In this document: positions 52,533 to 63,199 of the stretch, one piece after another
How positions within the stretch are numbered: the first letter of the stretch is position 1
Layout of the letters: each line of letters opens with the position of its first letter
DNA from: Balamuthia mandrillaris
Taxonomy: Eukaryota > Discosea > Longamoebia > Balamuthiidae
Direction of reading: 5' to 3'
Length of the DNA stretch: 64,000 bases
Assembly (NCBI GenBank): GCA_031835245.1
Contig: JAVKOQ010000052.1
Coordinates: forward strand, 186,001 to 250,000
Translations under genes and position numbers: made by a program
The notes under the pieces: model-generated
What the model saw: only the letters and a program-made list of their open reading frames with translations
What the model was told of the DNA's origin: nothing
Database searches by the model: none

Positions 52533-53535
52533 TCAGAAGAGAGGACGGGCCGTTGCCCATAACGAAAACAAAACGCCTCCAACAAAGTTCAAGCAAACCG
52601 GAATGGAGACCGCCAGCAACCAAGGATAGGTGGAGTGCGATACCAACCAACCCGTCAGGGAGACACCGATGACGCCAGGTAGGGCCGCCACCCCGTTGCT
52701 CAGCCCGTAGAGTATTCCAGCGTAGCTGGGAGCGATATCCGCGAGGCTTGCCTCGTAGCCGGATGTGGTTGCTCCCGCCAATCCCAATGCCACGCTTAAG
52801 CAGAGCATCGCTCCCCACGCTGTTGAGCGACTGCGGGGTTGCAAGTTTAGTAGAGCAAAACAGTAAAAGGAAAAAGGATAAAAAGGCAACAAAAAAGAAA
52901 AGCATAAAATACCTGGCCATCAACAGCATAAATAAAGCAGGCCCAAACGTGCCTATGATTTGCATTCGTTTGCGCACCCGGAGGAGCCTGTCATACCGAT
53001 CTTCAGTGGCTGCGGATGCAGCTTCATTTCTTCCGCTTGTAGAAGATAAGGAAAAACTTCGTCCAGCCGCCATCTGATCAGCCAACCAACCAAACATGTT
53101 GGTGCATGCCGACATAACCAACCAAGGAAGGGTGGCATAGGCTCCCAAGTCCTTGAAATCGACGTGCAACGCTCCTGTGAAAAACGTTGGCAGCCATGAC
53201 ATCATCACATACACTATCCAATTCCTTATTGGTTAAAAAAGAATGTTACTCTCGTTTTCATCGTCGTTGATTTCTGCTCTCTCTCTCTCTCTCTCTCTCC
53301 ACGTTTTGTTGTAATAGATGGAAACCTACCGGGAGAAATGGCATACAACAATACAAAGGAAGGCCTTTGTTTTGATGATGCTTCTCCAAGGGACCCGTTT
53401 CATGATGGATATATCAGCGTTAGACTTGGCACCCGGTAGACCTTGTTTGTCCAACGACCGTTCAATGTAATTTGCTTCTGCTGCCTCTATGCTGTATACC
53501 ATAACTAAGAAGTAAGAAAAAAAAGAAGAAATGGT

Positions 53536-53578
<43 letters not shown>

Positions 53579-54394
53579 ATCAATAAAAAGAGTAACCTTG
53601 GATGAGAGGACGGCGAGTCGGTGACAAAATGCTCCCAAACGGCTACCCAAAAGAAACCAGCCGCTCCACACCAATAGAACACCGTGCTCCAATGAAACTG
53701 TGTCATGAACCTGGGAAAGAAGAAGGAGGAGATCGCAATACCTATGATGCAACCGCTGTTGCAAAGAGCCAAGATCCGACTGCGCTCCAATGGAGGGATC
53801 CAGGTCGAGAGGAGCGTGTAGGTCGCTGGAAAGAGCACCCCTTGCAATAGGCCGGTGAAAAAACGAGCCAAAAACATGAAGAAAAACCGGCTTGTGAATA
53901 AAGGGAACAGAAGTGTGGCCAGAGACCAGCCAAGACAACCCCATGTTAGTGCCCGTTTTCCACCATGCTGTTACGGTAACGAAAGAGAAAACGAGAGACC
54001 AGAAGAAGTGGCGAGACGAGAGGTGTAAAGTAAGGCTTTGATGAGAAACAGAAAGAGAAACGACAAAGATGAAGGACAAAGGGACAAAGGGAACAATGAA
54101 GAAGAAATGTTGAAAAAGAGCTACCTTTGAAGCAAACCAACCCCCAAAAATGTTACTAAGCAGATAGCCATAAAAGAAACCAGACATAATGAGCCCCTTC
54201 TGTCCTTCTGTCCAACCCAGCTCATTTTTCATCAAGACAGCCGCCACAGTGATGTTGATACGGTCGGCATACGCTATCACCGAGACCGTAAAGAGCAGGC
54301 CTGCCAGGATTAACCGACGTGGTATGTACCAGCCAACCGACGAGGTATCCTTGGCACCCATGGGAACGTTCGTTCGGGCACCAGAAGTGAACAT
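52533..54394 (-). CDS. MFS transporter, SLC17/sialin-phosphate-like
   Basis: The start at 54394 gives MFTSGARTNVPMGAKDT, then TM1 (LILAGLLFTVSVIAYADR), the SLC17 signature INITVAAVL, GWTEGQKGLIMSGFFYGY, LARFFTGLLQGVLFPATY, PLERSRILALCNSGCIIG, WSTVFYWCGAAGFFWV, YIERSLDKQGLPG, WRSIIKTKAFLCIVVCHF, NWIVYVMMSWLPTFF, GAYATLPWLVMSACTNMFGWLAD, RMQIIGTFGPALFMLL, AMLCLSVALGLAGATTSGYE and GVIGVSLTGWLVSH. Twelve spans fit the family of organic-anion/phosphate/vesicular glutamate carriers (plant PHT4, animal sialin). The conserved Arg of YADR and the NxxSGF region are present. The substrate is unassigned. About seven exons; (CT)n on the coding strand at 53538-53575, opposite orientation at 53279-53299. 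Confidence 0.9.
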
Positions 54395-55072
54395 TGTGGA
54401 AGTAACTGCTGAAGATGACTGTCAGCAAGAGGACTTACTTGGTGGATGTAGCATTGGAGAGGAGTGAGAACCTTGTGACAAGCGTTCTTCCGTGTGAAGA
54501 TATAAGGCAGAGAAATGAAATGCACCCAAAACCAAAAAAAAAAAAAACGAAGGCAGTTGACAATAATGCCTTTCTTTTTTTTCTTTGCTTGCTGCTCTCC
54601 TCCCCTTATCTCTTTCTTTCTTTTTTGGCCAAGTTGTTACGGTGCTGCGATATTTCGATCAAATTTCGATTCACTTTGCATGAGGGTGCCTCTCGTAAAC
54701 TACACGAGGGGTCGTTATCTCGGCCAATTATCTTTTTAGGAGATGCAAACCAGAATTCGGCGGCAATCTCGCAGAAAGGCGGAAAGAGGGAGCGAGACTC
54801 CCTGTGAAACAGACACAGCCACTTCATCTTATCCCCCTGTCCGAAAATTAAAAAAGTAATAGAACAACGTTTCAATTCTTTTTTTAAGGAGAGGGCCACC
54901 AATCCTCGTTTTTCGCAAGTAAGAAAAGAAGAAGAATAAAGAATTAAAAGCTTCCCCTTACACTTGTTGATCTATATGAGCGGCGCAGAACTTCTTCAGC
55001 CAGCCTCTCCCGCATACTCGCTTTCCTCCCGTACAGCAGATAACGACCAGCCCAACGACAGTGTCTTCAGCA
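54395..55072. promoter_or_regulatory. Divergent MFS/exchanger intergenic region
   Basis: 678 bases. ATTTCGAT is directly repeated at 54652 and 54663 (11 bases, one helical turn, apart), and a GCGGAAAG-rich stretch follows near 54780. An A-run at 54536 and T-run at 54578. No gene is recognised. Confidence 0.35.
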
Positions 55073-58000
55073 ATGACTCCGGCGATGATAACCACAGGGC
55101 AGGGGTTGCACCATAAAGGGGACCCCGCTTTACGGTTTTTCATCAAATATGGGGTCCTCTTTGTGGTGTTGGTGGCGTTTGCTTCGTTTTCGTTGCACCA
55201 ACAAATGACACAAGTGGAAGAAGAACAAGGAGGTCTGATGCAAAGACGAGATGATGCCTTTTTGCGAGCCCTTCTCAACAACAACAGCAGCAGCAGCAAC
55301 AGTAGCAGCTCTTCATCGGGAGGAGAGATCTCTTGTGCAGACTTGCACTCTTCCGCTTATCACTCGCCAGAGGCCGCTTGTGAGTTTGTGATGGAGTACT
55401 GTCCTCCAGATGGCTTTCTCAACTATCTTCGGCTGAACTACTGCATGTTTAAAGGCCGTTCCTACTACACCGGTTTCTCTTCCGTTCCCACTCCTCATCT
55501 CTTCTCCACTTTCTCTGCATTGCGCTTCACACTCTATCCTCCTCGTTCTCCTCCTCCCGTACCACTCCTTTTCTGTTCGCCTCTTCCGTATTTTTACTCA
55601 CAAAATGCCTCTCTTTTGCAGGAATGGTATTGGCCTTGTGGATATTATTTTTGTTCTATGTGTTGGGCAACACGGCGGAGGGCTTTTTCTGCCCAACGTT
55701 GGCCTGCATATCGACTGGCCTCAACTTGGCACCAGATGTGGCTGGTGTAACCATTCTTGGTAGTTCTTCTTCTTCTATGTTTTTCCTTGTTTGAGTAGCG
55801 TTGACCTTCCCGTACCCTATCCTACACCCAGCATTCGGAAATGGAGCGCCTGATCTCTTTGCAACCTACGCGGCTGTTGCTGGAGATTCCTTCAACATTG
55901 CGGTTGGTGAGCTTATTGGTGGAGGCGTCTTTGTGACTTGTTGTGTTACCGGAGCTTGTGCCCTAGCTGCCAAAGTTACACTTAAAAAGGTATTGCTTCT
56001 CTGCTCCTCTTCTTTACTTCTCTCCTCGCTTACTATTATTTCTGGTTTTATTGTTATTAGCTCCCTTTTGTTAGGGACATTTGTTTCTACCTGATTGGCT
56101 CCGTTGCAGTATTCGCAATATGCGCTGACGGAAACGTTTACTTATGGGAGAGCATTTGCCTTGTCGGGTTATATTTATGGTAATCGATGGCCTCACCTTT
56201 TTGTCCACTGGTTTTGTCTACTTACTTTTTTTTGTTGTATCGTTTTTTTTTAAAAAAAATCAAGCTACGTTTCGTTTGTAATAGGGGTTCACTTAAGAAA
56301 CGTCGTAACAGCGAAAAGATCAAAACGTAACAGGTCCATCTCTATCAACGGTGCGTTTCCTTGCTTTTTTGCTCCTTCCAGTGATTCATTCTTTTTCTTC
56401 TTGGTTTCCGCTTCATCCCGAAAATTCTTTTATTCTGCTTGAGTTTGCCTTTCACTTATCATCCTCTAATGAAATAGAAGTGGAATCACACCGATTGCTT
56501 ACAACCGGTGGCGAAGAATTAGCAAAAATCTTGAATGAAGATGAAGACTATCCCTGCGTTTACGCTTCTAAGACAGGTTTGTTCCTTAATCCACAGCGTT
56601 ACTTCTTTCCACATTAGCTCAGTATTGACGTTGTTTTTCCATTTAAACAAGGTATCTATGCACAGGTGAGTCTCAATACAGAAGTTGTAGATGAAACTAG
56701 AGTGCCGTTGTTGTGGTCGGGCGAAGAATGCTTTAGGCCTGAAGACGAAAAGGTTGGGCTACCCCATTTTTAATCTAATTTGAAACACAGTTGCGTGTTA
56801 TTGACGTCTCTCTTCCCAATAAAAAGGCTTCTGAGGTAACGTCACCCGAGTCGACAGAGCAATCCTGTTGCAATTTGAAAAGGTTTGTCCATCTTTATTA
56901 TTATTCCCTACCCACAACGCTGTATATGTGTTCTCTTTATTTCCTTCTTGGTACCTCTGTTTGTACTGATCAAATGCAGCTACTGGATGAGCTTTGTGAA
57001 AGACATAGGGTGGCGGGAAATGAACATCATGCAAAGGATTTATTTTTTCTTAAGTTCTCCAGTCGTCATTATCACTTCTTTGTGCATCCCTCTGCTTGAG
57101 GAAGAGAACTGGAAGTATCGACGTTGGGCGATTCTCGCTTGTCCCTTGTTCTCTTCTTTCCTCATTCTCACTATTGTTCACGGTTAGTGTTTTTGTTTCT
57201 CTTTTGCCCTTCTGCTTTTTCTTCTTTTTCTTCTTAAAATATTTTTGATTTACCACCAACGCTTGACCTATGAAAACAAAGATGATCTGCCATTCTCGTG
57301 GTGGGTAGGACCGGTTCCTCTATTAGCAGTAGTAGAAGCTGGAGCGTTCCTATTGACGATATTCCTGTACTTGCTACTTCCCGCTAAGGCGCCTCCCACT
57401 AGCCGTTGGAGGTATTTTATGGTGTGTTGGGCCTTTTGCGCATCCGTTGGCATTATTTGTACGTTATTATTTGTATTTCGTCTCTTTTAAGTATTATTCT
57501 CTAATGCTCATATTCTTTTAAAACATCAGATATCACGGCCGGAGAAGTTGTGAGCGTTCTTGATGTAAGTATTCTCGAGTGCTTTAAGTTTAATGTTTGA
57601 GCTCATATCGAGCGTTTTCTATTAAAAGGCTCTTGGACGGGTATGGAATATAAGTCATGCCATTCTTGGCATCACAGTATTGGCATGGGGTAACTCTATT
57701 GGTGATTTGGTTCGTCTTTTTAGCTTTGCTTGTTTCTTTGCGTTCCTTACCCTTCTATCTTTTTTGTTTTATGTCTCGCCTTTCTGTGTTCTGTTTTTTT
57801 TTTTTTCATATTCCTTTGCTTGTTCTAGGGTCTGACCACAGTTCCTCTTTCCTTCTGCTACATGACAACATACAACAGGTGAGCGATGTAGTTGTAGCTC
57901 GAAATGGCTTTCCAGGAATGGCAGTAGCGGCATGCTTTGGCGGACCATTTTTCAACCTGTTGGTTGGGTTGGGAGTCGCTTTAACGGTGGACGGCATCCG

Positions 58001-58397
58001 ACATTTTGGTAGAGAGTACACAGTGGACTTACCCAACCAAATGATTGCCTCGTTTGCTTTCCTGTGGGGGGACCTTGTGTCAACGCTGCTAGTGGTATGC
58101 TTCATTACCAAGTTTACTATCAACAAGAAATATGGTACTGTCCCTCCTTATTTATCTTGCTTTTGCCTACTAACAGGTCCATTCTTTTTTAAAAAGGTTG
58201 TTTCTTGTTGTTCTTTTATTTGTGTTTTATGGCAACAGCAGTGGGTTTGGAGATTCAGCACATCGTTGGTTGATCTTCTTTGCAAAAAAATGTTGATGCA
58301 TTTATGGTTGTTTCTCGGAATGGTTCAGCGCAGTCCTTCTTATGGCGGCGCAAAGATCATAAAATCTAAGGACAACAAAAAAGAAACAATGGATTAG
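55073..58397 (+). CDS. Cation/Ca2+ exchanger of the CCX/NCLX type
   Basis: The start at 55073 gives MTPAMITTGQGLHHKGD. A hydrophobic anchor (LFVVLVAFASFSLHQQM) is followed by a cysteine-rich luminal segment (ISCADLHSS, CEFVMEYC, FLNYLRLNYCMF), the NCLX/CCX pattern. The first alpha repeat has WILFLFYVLGNTAEGFF, APDVAGVTIL and FGNGAPDLFATYAA, GELIGGGVFVTC. The second has ISHAILGITVLAWGNSIGDL, VSDVVVARNGFPGMAVAA and CFGGPFFNLLVG. These GNGAPD/GNSIGD pairs are the ion-binding motifs of the family. The gene should exchange Na+, Li+ or K+ for Ca2+ across an organelle or plasma membrane. About fifteen small exons. The C-terminus reads MVQRSPSYGGAK and then Lys-rich. The joins between 56110 and 57250 are the least certain. 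Confidence 0.87.
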
Positions 58398-58924
58398 TCT
58401 TTTGGGCCAATGAGCATGTTTCCCGCCAAAACAACCCATCCTTCTCTCATGTCTGTGAGGGCAAAGTGGTGGGTTGGGATGGAGGGAGGGGCGTGAATGG
58501 AATGATCATGCTGCGAATAAACAACTGTTGCCCGTCGTTCGCCTTGACGCTTTTCTGCTACTCGTTTTCTTTTCTTTTCTTTTCTTTTCTTTTCTTTTCC
58601 TCACGAAGAGGACGGCAAACCGTTGTTCCAGAAAAAATGTAGCGATTGAGTGGAGCAGAAGAAGAGGAGGAGGAGTAGGAGAACAAGAAGGAAGAAGATG
58701 AGGAGAAAAACCAGAAAGGATGAAAGTCTCGGTTTTGTGATAAGGCCGGTGAGGGAACAACCCAACGGATACCAACTCGTTGTGTGCAGGAAAAAGACCT
58801 TTAATAGAATGAAAGAAAGAAATATATATACAAGGAGAGATAGGGATAGGTATTATGGGAGAGTGGTATAACACTTCCCCCTCCCAGGCCAAAGTCACTC
58901 TATGATTGACTGTCAGGCCGATAA
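58398..58924. other. Intergenic and candidate 3' LTR
   Basis: Holds a (TTTTC)n run (58568-58600), an AGAAGAGGAGG tract and the 3' end of the retroelement. No host gene recognised. Confidence 0.45.
58740..58873 (-). repeat. Candidate 3' LTR of the Ty3/gypsy element
   Basis: Minus-strand reading gives a polypurine tract (GGGAGGGGGAAG, 58874-58885) directly followed by TGTTATACCAC, as expected at the 5' edge of an LTR. Inside are TATATATAT (TATA-like) and ATTAAA (polyadenylation-like). The inner end and the matching 5' LTR could not be found by eye. Confidence 0.45.
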
Positions 58925-60631
58925 TCATGATACCGCTCTCCAATATGCCTGGACCAGGTCTGGGGCGTTGATAACGTTACGCTCAGGCTCCCAAGAGTTG
59001 TGGCGGTTGGAGAAACCTTTCCACTTCAACCTATATTCAAGTCCTCGGCTGGTATAGCGGTGATCAAGAATTTTCTCCACCTCATATTCATCATCAGCAA
59101 GCTCTCTATCTTCGTCGTCACGCGGGATGAATTTTTTGACGCGGTTGAGGTTTACCACTTTATCCGTTTCAGGACCAGCAGTATTCCGCACCTTAATTGT
59201 CTGCGGAGAACAGATTTTGATAATCTTGTAGGGTCCTCCTTTCCACCTACGTCGAAGTTTCTGCGACTCGCCGATGGATGTGGCTTTGGAGTGAATGAGA
59301 ACCAGGTCGCCAACCTTAAACTCTTCCTCCGGCTTGCCATGCCGTATCTCCGTCTTCTCTTTTTGCGCGTTGTCTACTCCGCGGGCTTCTTCTGCAAGTT
59401 CACGCTGTGTCTCCTGCAGTTGCCTCACCCACGAATCGTCGGACAAGTGTGTTGTGTCCACCAAACCGGTACCGTTGGACTTCCTCCCAAACATAAGCTC
59501 GTAGGGGGTAAATCGTCGTCCTGGCAGCGGCGCGTGGCGATAAGAATAAAGTAGCATAGGAAGGTACGCACTCCAGGCTTGTTGCCTGCCATCCACGAAC
59601 TTTCGGAGCTGCTCCTTAAGGGTGCGGTTGTATCGTTCAACCATGCCGTTTCCTTGGGGATGCTCTGCCGTGGCGTATTTGCGCTTGATGCCAAGAAGAG
59701 TCGAAAGCTCATTGTTGAGTTTGTTAACGAACTCTCTTCCTTGATCTGACAGAAGCTCCTTAGGGAGGTCCGTGCTCGCGAAGATCTCAAGTATCTCGTT
59801 CCTAAGCTCCTTGGGCACAATTTGTTGGACGGTAGCTTGTTTGACCTGGGCTTTATCAGGCCAAATCGCGCGTAAAAGATGTCCGTCTTGAAGGAAGCAC
59901 TGCTCCATGAGCGCCAACTGACGGGGTGTCTTGCGTTGACATGCCTCCTCGTTGCCTTCAATGGCTTCGACGATCCATAAAAACTCATCGTCGTTATGCA
60001 GCAGCTCAAGCCATGAGTCGGAATCCAACTCCGTATCCGGTAAAACCTGCGGGGAGCCATTTGGTTGTGACTGTATCCCACGGTCGTCTTCGTCATCTGA
60101 CTGGCTGCCTTCCCCTCCGTCTTCGAAAGTAACCTGAATGCGGTTCTTCGGACGAGTAACAGTGTTGACTGTACCGAGAGCGAACGATTCACGGCTGAGA
60201 CTATCGGCATTGAAATGTTCCTTCCCTGGTCGGTGGGTAACTCGGACGTGGCCGAATTCCTGCAGCTTGGCAATCCACCTCGCCAACTTGCCCGAAGGGT
60301 TTTTCTGGGAGAACAGCCACTGCAGCGCCGAATGGTCGGTGATGACACATTCCAGCTGCTGAAGAACATAATGTCTCCAATGCTGTAGGAAAAAGACAAC
60401 GGCATAAGCCTCCTTCTCCGTAGCGCTCCAATTGAGCTGCGGACCGGAAAGCTTCTTGCTACCGTAGGCTACAACGTGGTATAGCCCGTCCTCTCCTTTC
60501 TGTTCCAGAGTTCCCCCGATGGCGTAATCGCTGGCATCACAGCAGATCCGAAAGTCTTTTTCAGCATCGGGATAGGCAAGGACAGGAGAACTGATCAGAG
60601 CCTCCTTTATCCGTTGAAACGCCTGTTCCTG
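58925..60631 (-). pseudogene. RNase H, internally deleted integrase and chromodomain
   Basis: The open frame after the 60632 stop reads QEQAFQRIKEALISSPVLAY, then RNase H (DASDYAIGGTLEQ, STEKEAYAVVFF-like AVVFFLQHWRHYVL, TDHSALQWLFS). After ADSLSRESF and an acidic spacer comes PKELRNEILEIFAS, where the HHCC zinc region and first catalytic Asp should follow; instead it passes straight to TDLPKELLSDQGREFV, the second Asp block. HPQGNGMVERYNRTLKEQLR keeps the Glu. The C-terminus is a clear chromodomain (EYEVEKILDHR, YRLKWKGF, NSWEPERNV), ending YWRAVS. Confidence 0.88.
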
Positions 60632-62623
60632 CTAGTCGCTCCACACGAACTTCGTTTTTGGGCTCGTGAGGTCGGTGAGGGGCTTCACCATCTCGGCGAG
60701 ATGATGGATAAACTTGCGATAGTAGTTCGCAAGTCCGAGAAAGCTTTGTAGTTGCTTTCTGGTAGTAGGGCGAGGGTAATCTTGCACCGCCTTGACCTTG
60801 CTCTGTACAGGGCTAATTCCGTCGCTAGACACCATATGCCCAAGGTACTCCATCGTCTCCTTCACGAAGGCGCACTTGTTGACCTTCACGTAGAGGCGAT
60901 ACTCACGGAGACGCTCAAAGACCTTGCGTAGGTGAACGAGGTGGTCCTCGAATGTCTTAGAAAAGACGATGAGGTCGTCGATATGACACCAAGAAAACTT
61001 CCGCTTGAATTCGCCGAAGATCTCGTCCATTCCTCGTTGGAACGTAGCCGGAGCGTTAGTAGGTCCGAAGGGCATAACCACAGGCTCAAACTGACCGGAT
61101 TTCGTGACAAAGGCACACATATTTGCGGTACGCTCCTCCATAAGAAAGTGCCAATAACCGCACGCTAAGTCAAACTTGGACCGGAACTTGGAGCCGTGGA
61201 GGCAATTCAGTCCGTCCTCAACGTTTGGCATAGGATAGGAGTCCTTCACTGTCCGTTTGTTTAGCTCTCTGTAGTCAATACAGAAACGTGGTTTTCCGTC
61301 CTTCTTGATGACGATGATCACCGGGTGTGCCCATTCGCTAACAGATTTGCGAATGACGCCCATGAGTAGCATGTCGTCCGTGGCAGCGTCGATGGTCTCC
61401 TGGACCTTGGCGCTGACCTTGTGAGGCTTCACACGGATGGGGGTATAATCCGTTAGGACTATCTTGTGGGGAGGAAGTTTGACACTTCCCGGCTCAGGAA
61501 GCTTGTAGCAGAAGACGTCCTTGTATTCAAGGGCCAGCTCTAGAAGCCGTGCTTTCTGCCCGATATCTAGGTCTGCGTCGTTCACGAGCTCTCTCAAGCC
61601 CGTCATTACCTCTTCCTCGGTAGGGAGCTCCACCGGGTAGATAACGTCCACGACGTCTTGGGTCTCCTTTGTGACTGAGGTGCACACTCGGTCATCATCA
61701 GAGTCACCAGACGAACCTTCCACAGGTTTGCTCTCAGCAAAAAGCAACCAGTGTTGTCGAGCTTCCAAAATGTCCCAGCCGATGAGAAAATCGTGGGGCA
61801 TCGGATCATCCTCCGCTAAGACAGCAACGGTTGCCTTAACGTTCTCGCGAGTAGGCGTCCGAAAACGAAGAGTAACGTATCCCTTCGGCTTCACCTCATG
61901 GCCAGTGGCACTTCTCCACATATCTCCATTATGTAAGCTACTCATCTTCACTTTTTTGGGTAGAAGTGTTTGCCGGACAAAGCTATCGGTGGCACAGGAG
62001 TCCAGCACGGCCTCGACTGTCCTTCCTCCGGAAATCTTCATTGACATCCTCGGCAGACAACGCGCGTTCTTGACGACAATATTCGTCGATCCTGTCCTTC
62101 CACCAGTACTGTCCTTCTGGGCCAGCGCCTGGCTTTGGCTTCCAGACTTGCCCTTTGTGTCCCGCAAAGCACCACCAAAAGTATCCTTCTTCTTGCTTTG
62201 GTCGACACGTTTCTTCTCCAAGCACTCTCTTGTCCAGTGCTCTCTTGACTTGCAGTTGTAGCAAAAGGGTCGCTTTTTCTTCCTGTCATTGCCCGAACCG
62301 CTGTCATTACTGTTCTTCTCCCATCTTGAGCTCTTCGACCGATGGTCTAAGCTCTTCATCACATGCCGTCGTCCTTCCCAGTCTCTTGTGAGGTTCAAGG
62401 CATCAGCCATGTTAGCGATGTCTTCCCACTGAAGGAATTTCTCCTTCAGGTCCGGAACAGCACCTGCAACGAACTTCTCTAAGACCTGAGTCTCGCTGAA
62501 ATCCGTGAGGAAAGCCTCTCGCAGTGCTGTTCTCACCCTCAAGTTCCAAGCATCCACTGACTCATCAACATTCATCCGGAGGTTTCCAAGCTTCACAATC
62601 TTTGTGGTCGCTCGGTCACGATG
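60632..62623 (-). pseudogene. Gag C-terminus, protease and reverse transcriptase
   Basis: Reads HRDRATTKIVKLGN, then gag helices (VPDLKEKFLQWEDIA), the zinc knuckle CYNCKSREHWTREC (CX2CX4HX4C), and a retropepsin whose active-site motif is LDSCATDSF, with Cys where DSG/DTG has Gly. RT blocks include RVKPHKVSAK, FCIDYRELNKRTV, FDLACGYWHF, MPFGPTNAPATFQ, and the catalytic box WCHIDDLIVFSK, where His stands for the Tyr of YxDD. The frame ends at TKFVWSD followed by TAG. Confidence 0.9.
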
Positions 62624-62686
62624 CTAGAAACAGTTGAGAAGTTGTGTTTTAGCTTCCGTGGGGGTTAGTAGGACGCCACCTTTCGT

Positions 62687-63199
62687 TCATTCTTGCTCGA
62701 GGAAGCGGCTAACGACGTCCGTGTTGTCGCGAAGTTGTCCTTCAAAGTAAAGAATGTAGTCCTGATGACTCCAGCCCGTGGCGGTCGCATAGCGGTCGAA
62801 CGAGGTCAAAAAGATGTTTGGATCCTCGCTTGGCTTGCCATGGAAGGTCAGCAGCGTTTCTGTGGTAAGCAGACTCTGCGTCAGCCGAACATCGCCCAAG
62901 CTGTCACCAGTGCTGTGTTTGGCAGTACATCGTCGTAAGTCTTGACGGCGTGCCATTAGATTGAGCATAGGTTTTCTCTTCTCCTTCTCCTCTTCTTCCT
63001 CCTCTTCGTTAGACGACGAAGAGCTGGACCCAGAGCCACAACCGTTGTCCTTTTGTCTATTATCCGAAAGTTGGGCCTTTTGTAGATCTTGTAATTGAGA
63101 GATCGAATCCTTAAGGTTAGGGTTAGGGAATCGGCCTCGTTTTAAGGCTACCCTTTGCCGGACAAGTATAAGGTATATCATAAACATAGATACATCCAA
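62687..63199 (-). pseudogene. Gag N-terminal fragment
   Basis: 170 residues ending SRFLEQE at TGA. Contains a Ser/Glu tract (SSSSSNEEEEEEE), QDLRRCTAKHSTGD, LLTFHGKPSEDPNIFLTSFD and DYILYFEGQLRD, the gag core helices of Ty3/gypsy elements. It is in frame with the downstream segment, with about 21 codons and two stops between. The true start is uncertain; the first ATG upstream lies at 63199. (TTAGGG)2-like bases at 63115-63127 are codons here, not a telomere. Confidence 0.8.

Larger units (their letters stand above)
58740..63199 (-). mobile_element. Decayed Ty3/gypsy chromovirus
   Basis: Order on the minus strand is gag, CCHC zinc knuckle, protease, reverse transcriptase, RNase H, integrase remnant, chromodomain: the chromovirus order. 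Gag and Pol segments all share one frame but are broken by stops at 62687-62689 (TGA), 62624-62626 (TAG) and 60632-60634 (TAG). The integrase lacks its N-terminal third. It has therefore lost autonomous mobility unless stops are bypassed, and the integrase gap would still block it. Confidence 0.9.

Noticed and set aside
63111..63127. Interstitial telomere (TTAGGG)2
   Set aside because: Only two units, lying inside the gag frame as FPNPN codons.
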